Origin: a virus
Reading direction: 5' to 3' (one strand)
Virus record (IMG/VR): IMGVR_UViG_3300020433_000057
Location: 1-22,093 of that record
DNA: 22,093 nt
Positions 17,582-22,093 of this stretch are shown in pieces (positions within the stretch are counted from its first letter, which is position 1; each line of letters begins with the position of its first letter). Under the pieces are notes generated by a model, which did not search any database, was not told where the DNA came from, and saw nothing but the letters and a program-made list of their open reading frames with translations. A program made the translations under genes and the position numbers.

Positions 17582-17626
17582 GCCCTCATGGAAGAGGGCT
17601 ATGCGAAAAAATCAGATAACCCTTCT
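17582..17626 (-). promoter_or_regulatory. Candidate -1 programmed ribosomal frameshift signal at the gp26/gp51-like junction
   Basis: Read on the minus strand: an SD-like AGAAGGG (17626-17620), 8 nt later a slippery heptamer T TTT TTC (17611-17605) in the correct phase with the gp26 frame (GAT TTT TTC GCA TAG), a 5-nt spacer, then a hairpin with a 6-bp GC-rich stem GCCCTC/GAGGGC (17599-17594 with 17587-17582) and a 6-nt loop. The gp26 stop codon is two codons after the slip site. The 3' arm of the hairpin contains GAGG, which could also serve as SD for the small ORF, so the hairpin could equally couple re-initiation. Confidence 0.65.
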
Positions 17627-18297
17627 AATACAACGTCGTTTACAACTTTAGTTTTAGGATTTTTTACCTTCAACACGTGTTTTAAACTAGGCATTGTCTC
17701 AAAAAACTTTTGTATTTCAGTAAACTGTGAGTTGGTTAGTGACTCTACCCACCCTCTAGATTCCTCAGTTGTGAACGAACTATAATCTTCCTCACCAACA
17801 TAGACTCTCTTAATACACTTAGCAACCAACTCATATGGATCGGGTTCTTCACCTATAAAATTAATCTTAGTAAAGTATTCCAAATCTGGATACTTCATTT
17901 CGACAGTAATTTCATCTGATAACTTGATGACAGGAGTGTGTCCTTTAGGAAAATTAACTTTGACGTCATTTACATAAAATTTTACGTCTACCGTGGTCTC
18001 TCCATCATCAGCACATGTAACCTTCATCTCAATCTCTTCACTGATCGACCTAGCACGTATCTGTAGAAACAAATATTCTATATCAAACAATGCCAAATCT
18101 TCTATCTTTACCTTAGTGTGTAGACAGTTTTTTATGGTACTGGTAATAGCGTCTAATATTTGTTCTTGATCGTCATTCTCTAATGCCAATATTAATAACT
18201 TTTGTTCTTTGACAAGGAATGGTCTATACTTTACCTTTTTCTTTGTAGAAGGAATAGTTAAGGTATAGATTGGCGTCGCAATCTCAGGTAATGGCAT
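17599..18297 (-). CDS. 26: Baseplate hub/tail assembly protein gp26
   Basis: The 232-residue protein has the conserved T4-type gp26 N-terminus: PEIATPIYTLTIPSTKKKVK, then YRPFLVKEQKLLILALE and the segment LALFDIEYLFLQIRARSI (near 64-81). This matches the T4 baseplate hub gp26 family (T4 gp26 is 208 aa). In T4 it acts with gp51 in building the central hub. The position just before the gp51-like ORF and the tape-measure-position gene is also that of the G-type tail chaperones of other phages. The C-terminus ends SDFFA at a slippery T run, so ribosomes may either stop at 17599 or shift to make a longer product. ATG 18297 is preceded by an AT-rich leader with no strong SD. Confidence 0.82.
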   Translation of the reverse strand: MPLPEIATPIYTLTIPSTKKKVKYRPFLVKEQKLLILALENDDQEQILDAITSTIKNCLHTKVKIEDLALFDIEYLFLQIRARSISEEIEMKVTCADDGETTVDVKFYVNDVKVNFPKGHTPVIKLSDEITVEMKYPDLEYFTKINFIGEEPDPYELVAKCIKRVYVGEEDYSSFTTEESRGWVESLTNSQFTEIQKFFETMPSLKHVLKVKNPKTKVVNDVVLEGLSDFFA

Positions 18298-18332
18298 AAT
18301 TTATAAAATCAGTATATTATATAGCAACCTAA

Positions 18333-19016
18333 TTAGGTGGTTATTAAGTGACTATACTCATAGTAAAATCCTACAGTTACCTTAACAAGTTGTGCAGGAC
18401 CTGCTGAGTATGGTATTGATGCTACAGTGTATGGGTATGCCTTAACTAATCTGGCATTCCATGGATTAGCAAGTGAGTCTTTCTTTCTATTGCCATTGGT
18501 GTCAGTTGTACCAGCTATCTTACCATCATATTTTTCTAGTTTGTTTATAAACATGTCACATGCATAGTCTTCATAGTAATTAGATGCGAATGCTCTCTTA
18601 TATTCTTGATCATCATAGAAGAACTCAGGGTTAGAAGCTACACCGTTGGATGTAAAGTCTTGCCATGCTCTAAAAAATCTTAATGGTAGTGATGTTCCAT
18701 CCATGAAGAAACTAACATCTAATTCATTATATACTTTTGCAGTCGCCATCTTCTGTGTGATGCCCTTGTGAACTGACTTTATATCAAATGCTGAATATGT
18801 CACGCCAGGCAACTGTATCTCATTACATAACAACTGCAAATTTATCTCATCACCATTGTCAGTTAACTTTAAAAACTCTTCTAACAGGTTATCTTTAAAG
18901 AATTTTTGTAATTTTGGAGTTGGTTGGAATGAAAATTGGTATAAATTAGACGCAGAAATACCACCAGCTTTGCCGATGGATCTCATAAAATTCTCTAGTC
19001 CTCTTGCAGTTACCAT
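18333..19016 (-). CDS. Tail-tube-fold protein (gp19/gp54-like)
   Basis: The 227-residue protein resembles T4 gp19-type tail tube proteins: YQFSFQPTPKLQKFF near the N-terminus, INLQLLCNEIQLPGVTYSAF (58-77), then YNELDVSFFMDGTSLPLRFF (96-115) and W-x-D-F. Canonical gp19 is shorter (T4, 163 aa), and here the gene sits with hub genes and not beside the sheath gene. It may therefore be the tube initiator (gp54 equivalent) or another tube paralogue and not the main tube subunit. It is first in the leftward hub operon, with a late promoter (CATAAATA) 26 nt upstream and AGG 5 nt before the ATG. Fold family is fairly safe; the exact gp number is not. Confidence 0.72.
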   Translation of the reverse strand: MVTARGLENFMRSIGKAGGISASNLYQFSFQPTPKLQKFFKDNLLEEFLKLTDNGDEINLQLLCNEIQLPGVTYSAFDIKSVHKGITQKMATAKVYNELDVSFFMDGTSLPLRFFRAWQDFTSNGVASNPEFFYDDQEYKRAFASNYYEDYACDMFINKLEKYDGKIAGTTDTNGNRKKDSLANPWNARLVKAYPYTVASIPYSAGPAQLVKVTVGFYYEYSHLITT

Positions 19017-19021
19017 AAATA
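19014..19021 (+). promoter_or_regulatory. Late promoter box CATAAATA driving gene 4 operon
   Basis: Plus-strand CATAAATA, one base from the T4 late consensus TATAAATA. It ends 26 nt before the ATG of gene 4. The box is the reverse complement of the start region (TATTTATG) of the divergent tail-tube-fold gene, so promoter and opposing start codon share bases. The ATAAATA core is very rare on this strand in the window. Confidence 0.65.
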
Positions 19022-19042
19022 CCTGATATGGTTTGTTATATG

Positions 19043-19050
19043 TATTTATG
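19043..19050 (-). promoter_or_regulatory. Late promoter box CATAAATA driving leftward hub operon
   Basis: Minus-strand CATAAATA ending 26 nt before the ATG (19016) of the tail-tube-fold gene. Its first three bases are the complement of the gene 4 start codon (ATG 19048-19050). Together with the box at 19014-19021 it forms a mirror-symmetric divergent promoter pair. Confidence 0.65.
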
Positions 19051-19503
19051 AAGTCTTATAAGGGAAAGTATAAAGTCATCAATTATAAGAAGTATAAAGG
19101 TGATCCCACGTGTGTAATTTACCGTTCACTGTGGGAAAGGAAGGTGATGATGTATTTTGATAGGAAAACGGAAGTTAAACTTTGGTCATCGGAAGAGATA
19201 ATAATTCCCTATCGCAATCCATTTGACGGTAAGATACATAGATATTATCCCGATTTCTACTGTGAGAGATTAGATCCTAAGACTGGAAAAATAATCAAAG
19301 AAATTATAGAGGTAAAACCAAAAAGACAAACACTACCACCCAAATCTAGAGGAAAGACATTCCTTGCAGAGAGAAAGACTTACATCATAAACCAAGTAAA
19401 ATGGGAAGCTGCACATGACTATTGCGAAAACAGAGGATACGTCTTCAGAATCTTCACCGAAGAGCAGATTCGACCCTCTAATTACAGAACTAAAAGGAAG
19501 TAA
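19048..19503 (+). CDS. 4: Head completion protein gp4 (predicted PD-(D/E)xK nuclease fold)
   Basis: A 151-residue protein, nearly the length of T4 gp4 (150 aa), with the family signature: SYKGKYKVINYKKYKGDP, IYRSLWERKVM, WSSEEIIIPYRNPFDGK and HRYYPDF. Residues Glu30, Asp69 (PDF), Glu88 and Lys90 (EVKP) fit a PD-(D/E)xK nuclease-like core. gp4 acts late in head completion, after packaging and before tail joining. The start chosen is ATG 19048; an in-frame TTG at 19033 would add five residues, but the ATG lies at the expected 26-nt distance from the late promoter. It is the first gene of the rightward operon. Confidence 0.88.
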   Translation: MKSYKGKYKVINYKKYKGDPTCVIYRSLWERKVMMYFDRKTEVKLWSSEEIIIPYRNPFDGKIHRYYPDFYCERLDPKTGKIIKEIIEVKPKRQTLPPKSRGKTFLAERKTYIINQVKWEAAHDYCENRGYVFRIFTEEQIRPSNYRTKRK

Positions 19504-19873
19504 GATATCAAATTCAAAGTTGAGACAAGAGGTTTTCAACTTACTGTTAGATGATGCTACTGAGTCACCAGAGACAGGTAAGTATTATACGTTTGAATAT
19601 GAACCTAAATTTGCAGATAAACTTTCCGAGTGGGATGAGTATCCACTTGTGTATGCCATGGAATTTAAGAAGAATAATCTCATAGGTGCCAATGTACATT
19701 ACATAAGAACTACAAATGCTCGATTAAAGGCACTAAATAATAAAAGGTTTCCCAAAAAAACTTTACGTCAATATATACCTAAGAGAGCAGACAGTCTCTT
19801 TTTTGAAATAAACGAGAGTGAAGTGCAACTACTAAGCACGTTGCCATTAGAAAAATTTCATTACAATAGATGA
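19415..19873 (+). CDS. Small unrecognised T4-like conserved protein between gp4 and gp48-like genes (152 aa)
   Basis: Function not recognised. The core (about residues 56-95) has an aromatic pattern YYTFEYEPKF, LSEWDEYPLVYAMEF and LIGANVHYI that looks like a compact beta domain seen near structural genes of large myophages. From ATG 19415 (SD GGGAAG 6 nt upstream) the gene overlaps gene 4 by 89 bp in another frame. Alternative in-frame starts after the gene 4 stop are only ATA 19505 (with GGAAG just upstream) and TTG 19520. The first 30 residues are encoded inside gene 4 and look unstructured, so a later start is possible. It overlaps the next gene by 4 bp (ATGA). Context suggests a small virion or assembly protein. 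Confidence 0.7.
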   Translation: MTIAKTEDTSSESSPKSRFDPLITELKGSKISNSKLRQEVFNLLLDDATESPETGKYYTFEYEPKFADKLSEWDEYPLVYAMEFKKNNLIGANVHYIRTTNARLKALNNKRFPKKTLRQYIPKRADSLFFEINESEVQLLSTLPLEKFHYNR

Positions 19874-21213
19874 CTCAACAAAACACTGTAATAGAATATC
19901 CAACTGGTTTATCGTCCATTCCTTTTGCTTCTTTTCTACAAATAGAGAAGTATAGTTATGACGAAGCACAAAAAACTGTTGCAAAAGAGTTTAACGATGC
20001 TCTTGGATCATTCAATAGAAGTAAAATATCAGATTTAGTCAGGACAGGATCCAATGCGTTGGCAGTAGCTTATGGATCTGGTGAACCTGGCAAAACTACT
20101 GTTAATGATATTGATACATATCGAACAGAAGATAGACAAGTAACTGAAAAAACTGGTTTTTTTGGGAGAAAGACAAGAACCAAAACTGTAAAGGGTGATA
20201 AGATAAACATCAATCAAGAGGGTATTGATCCAAATATCGTTGTCCAATTAGCTGATGGCACAAAAAAGACAGTAGGACAATTATTAAAAGAGAAACAAGA
20301 TAAAATAAACAGAAAAAATAAAGGTTTAATGTCAAGTCTTTGTAACTTGCCTTTGCCTAATGAGTTTCAATACAAGTATGGTGCTGATTGGAGTAACGAA
20401 TTTAAACTTGGAACCTTAGCACTCGCTGCTGATGAAGCGGGTAAATTTGCAGGAGTTGCTACTGCGGGAGGTATCATAGGTGGTGGTTTAGATTTTCTTG
20501 GTCAGAAACTTACTCAAGGATCACAAATAGGAAAAATTAGTGGTGTAATAGATCCTACAAAAATAATTCAAGGTGCAGTTGGTGGTATAAAAACTGCTGC
20601 TGATCCATTTAAAATCAATAGTCCACTTAATCCTAAGAACGTTGCAGGATTAGCAGGATTAGCACCAAATGAAAACTCAATACAATTTTTTGAAAGAATG
20701 CAAGGTAGGGAGTTTAGTTTTAGATTTGAATTAGCATCAAGAAATAAACAAGAGAGTAACAGGGTAATAGAAATAATTGAGTGGTTTAAACGTGGCATGC
20801 ATCCTAATTCAAAATCAGGTAGAGGTAGTGCGGTTATGCTTACATTTCCAGATGTATTTGTATTGACACCTAAGTTTGTACAATGCGATGCTGATGGACG
20901 TCCAACAGGAAATGCAATTCAACATCCAATGATGCCTAGAACTAAATTATGTGCACTGACTGGTTTGACTGTCAATACTACACCTTTTGGTCAATTACAA
21001 ACCGTATTTGATGGAACAGTTCCCATGGTAACTATGGAATTGATGTTTAAAGAAACAACAAAACTTACACGTGTGGATATGGAAGGTTCATCATACTCTG
21101 AAAATAGAAACTCAGCACTTATAAGTGTAGGTAAATTTAAAGCTGGCAAGACATCTGAAGGTGGATTTGTTGCTGATAAAAATGCACAACATACTGGAGA
21201 GGTATCATTCTAA
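19870..21213 (+). CDS. 48: Baseplate tail-tube cap/initiator protein (gp48-like)
   Basis: The 447-residue protein has the N-terminus MTQQNTVIEYPTGLSSIPFA, a long variable middle containing Gly-rich helices, and a conserved C-terminal half: FFERMQGREFSFRFELASRN, ESNRVIEIIEWFKRGMHP, and VMLTFPDVFVLTPKF. The F-x-F-x-L ... II-x-x-FK-x-x-M-x-P pattern is that of the T4 gp48/gp54 pair, tube-like proteins that cap the baseplate and start tail-tube growth. T4 gp48 is 364 aa. Its position between gene 4 and gene 53 and the length favour gp48, but gp54 is not excluded. It overlaps the previous gene by ATGA and the next by TAATG, indicating tight translational coupling. Confidence 0.72.
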   Translation: MTQQNTVIEYPTGLSSIPFASFLQIEKYSYDEAQKTVAKEFNDALGSFNRSKISDLVRTGSNALAVAYGSGEPGKTTVNDIDTYRTEDRQVTEKTGFFGRKTRTKTVKGDKININQEGIDPNIVVQLADGTKKTVGQLLKEKQDKINRKNKGLMSSLCNLPLPNEFQYKYGADWSNEFKLGTLALAADEAGKFAGVATAGGIIGGGLDFLGQKLTQGSQIGKISGVIDPTKIIQGAVGGIKTAADPFKINSPLNPKNVAGLAGLAPNENSIQFFERMQGREFSFRFELASRNKQESNRVIEIIEWFKRGMHPNSKSGRGSAVMLTFPDVFVLTPKFVQCDADGRPTGNAIQHPMMPRTKLCALTGLTVNTTPFGQLQTVFDGTVPMVTMELMFKETTKLTRVDMEGSSYSENRNSALISVGKFKAGKTSEGGFVADKNAQHTGEVSF

Positions 21214-21827
21214 TGTTAAGGAAATTACCAGAAGTATTATATAATTTCTCATCAAAACCTCTTGATCCAGATTTTTTATACGTTAAAAATATTTGGCGAC
21301 GTGCTCAAATATTGACCGAGTTTAAATCACAAGTGACACTATTTGATGAGACAACTGTTGGTGATGGAGAAAGACCCGAAGATATTGCTGTAAGATTGTA
21401 TAGAAATCCATTCTATAATTGGACTTTGTTAATTGCAAATGATATAACAGATTACTATGCACAATGGCCTAGATCTGTAAAACAATTAGAAGATTTTGTT
21501 GCAAACAAATATGATAATCCACAGGCAACTAAGCATCATGTAACGACAGAGGTAAGAGATGCTAACAATAATATTATTGTACCTGCAGGGAAAGTTGTTC
21601 CATCTAATTTTTCAGTTGCATATTACAATGGTTCTACAACTGTTACTGCAACTCCAACTGTGTCAGTTTCCAATGCACAGTATGAGAATGAAATAAATGC
21701 TGAGAAACAATTGATTAAAGTTATCAAACCAGATATAATAGAAGATTTTGTAGCGACTTATGGAGAGATACTTAATAAAGGAAATGCAACTAAATTTGCT
21801 AGTAGCGTATCAGATATAAACATGTAA
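21213..21827 (+). CDS. 53: Baseplate wedge protein gp53
   Basis: A 204-residue protein (T4 gp53 is 196 aa) with the diagnostic gp53 segment: VGDGERPEDIAVRLYRNPFY (49-68), NWTLLIANDITDYYAQWP (69-86), LEDFVANKY and the C-terminal INAEKQLIKVIKP. gp53 joins wedges to the central hub and is needed for hexagonal baseplate assembly. This GxRPEDIA...W...LLAN pattern is shared with LysM-like gp53 domains of other contractile systems. It is the last gene of the rightward operon; its TAA is followed within about 5 bp by the terminator hairpin. The start shares one base with the gp48-like stop (TAATG). Confidence 0.88.
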   Translation: MLRKLPEVLYNFSSKPLDPDFLYVKNIWRRAQILTEFKSQVTLFDETTVGDGERPEDIAVRLYRNPFYNWTLLIANDITDYYAQWPRSVKQLEDFVANKYDNPQATKHHVTTEVRDANNNIIVPAGKVVPSNFSVAYYNGSTTVTATPTVSVSNAQYENEINAEKQLIKVIKPDIIEDFVATYGEILNKGNATKFASSVSDINM

Positions 21828-21852
21828 TAAAAAAGCACCCCGAAGGGTGCTT
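21825..21852 (-). terminator. Rho-independent terminator with UUCG tetraloop, for the gp32-like gene
   Basis: On the minus strand the transcript forms an 8-bp stem AAGCACCC/GGGTGCTT (21852-21845 with 21840-21833) closed by a TTCG loop and followed by a T run (TTTTTTATTA when the last stem Ts are included). On the plus strand the bases after the stem are gatcc, so there is no U-tract. It therefore serves mainly the leftward gp32-like gene, 23 bp after its stop. It sits between the two convergent units and could slow plus-strand transcription weakly. Confidence 0.85.
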
Positions 21853-21874
21853 GATCCATCTCGAACAAATATAT

Positions 21875-22093
21875 TTAGTCGTCTTGTGCTAGTTGAGCAA
21901 AATACGATAACGTGTCCGTTTCTTCATTTACTGAAGCAGGGGCAGAAGCAATAGGTGCGGGTGTAGATTCTACATCTTCACCAAATGTTTCTTCATCCAA
22001 TGGTTTTGAATAGTTACCTTTCAATGTAGACTCAAGACGTAACTTGAGATCTTCATATGATTTGAACTGATCATCAGCAGTAAATGCTGCAAG
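21875..22093 (-). CDS. 32: C-terminal part of a gp32-like single-stranded DNA-binding protein
   Basis: Only the last 72 codons plus stop are in the window, on the minus strand; the N-terminus lies beyond the right edge. The visible part has a helix (DDQFKSYEDLKLRLESTL), a Pro/Ala/Ser/Glu-rich flexible linker, and an acidic aromatic end, DTLSYFAQLAQDD. A flexible linker ending in an acidic tip is the arrangement of T4-like gp32, whose C-terminus binds replication and recombination partners. The core OB-fold and zinc site cannot be checked here. The identification rests on the tail only and is moderate. A strong terminator follows, fitting a separately regulated gene. Confidence 0.55.
   Translation of the reverse strand, partial: LAAFTADDQFKSYEDLKLRLESTLKGNYSKPLDEETFGEDVESTPAPIASAPASVNEETDTLSYFAQLAQDD

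Noticed and set aside
18298-18309. TATAAATT just before the gp26 start, and a similar one before the partial gene at 551
   Set aside because: They lie only a few bases from the ATG, leaving no room for a transcript leader; more likely AT-rich spacer than promoters.
18327-18338. Perfect 12-bp palindrome ACCTAATTAGGT at the end of the tail-tube-fold gene
   Set aside because: It includes the stop codon, has no loop and no following T run, so it is not a terminator. A protein-binding site cannot be supported from a single copy.

Overview
The window is a piece of a T4-like marine cyanophage genome (a myovirus of Synechococcus or Prochlorococcus). The evidence is an AT-rich, tightly packed run of T4-type virion genes (recognisable gp53, gp48-like, gp4, gp26, gp27-like, gp5 and a tail-tube-fold protein), overlapping stop/start codons, T4-type late promoter boxes (NATAAATA), and a CpeT-type phycobilin lyase gene, which is an auxiliary gene of phages that infect phycobilisome-bearing cyanobacteria. 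No host, integration or tRNA genes are seen.

Layout. Positions 1-7864 (minus strand) carry four distal tail or fibre structural genes, read right to left: a 532-aa protein, a 339-aa protein, a 1551-aa fibre/beta-helix protein, and a truncated glycine-rich protein that runs off the left edge. A TATAAATA late promoter sits just upstream of the 532-aa gene. Positions 7896-9257 (minus) hold four small genes: a cpeT-like lyase, an acyl carrier protein (ACP) with extra terminal segments, and two short unknowns. Positions 9279-19016 (minus) form the baseplate-hub/tail-core operon, in transcription order: tail-tube-fold protein, gp26, a 54-aa gp51-like ORF, a 626-aa protein with an M15 peptidase domain in the tape-measure position, a 449-aa inner-tail protein, gp27-like hub, gp5, and a separate gp5-needle-like beta-helix protein.

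At about 19014-19050 two late promoters diverge. Rightward (plus) come gene 4, an unrecognised small gene, gene 48-like and gene 53. These converge at a UUCG-loop terminator on the 3' end of a minus-strand gene that looks like gp32 (ssDNA-binding protein), cut by the right edge.

How it works together: most genes build the central baseplate hub, the tail-tube start and the inner tail, plus fibres. gp5 has its OB-fold but no recognisable lysozyme domain. A VanY/M15-type peptidoglycan peptidase domain is present instead on the tape-measure-position protein, and it could provide local wall opening. The gp26/gp51-like junction has a T TTT TTC slippery heptamer, an upstream SD-like element and a downstream GC hairpin, with the small ORF open in the -1 frame. 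This resembles the G/GT tail-chaperone frameshift just before a tape-measure gene. The ACP and CpeT genes sit inside this late tail region as overlapping auxiliary genes.
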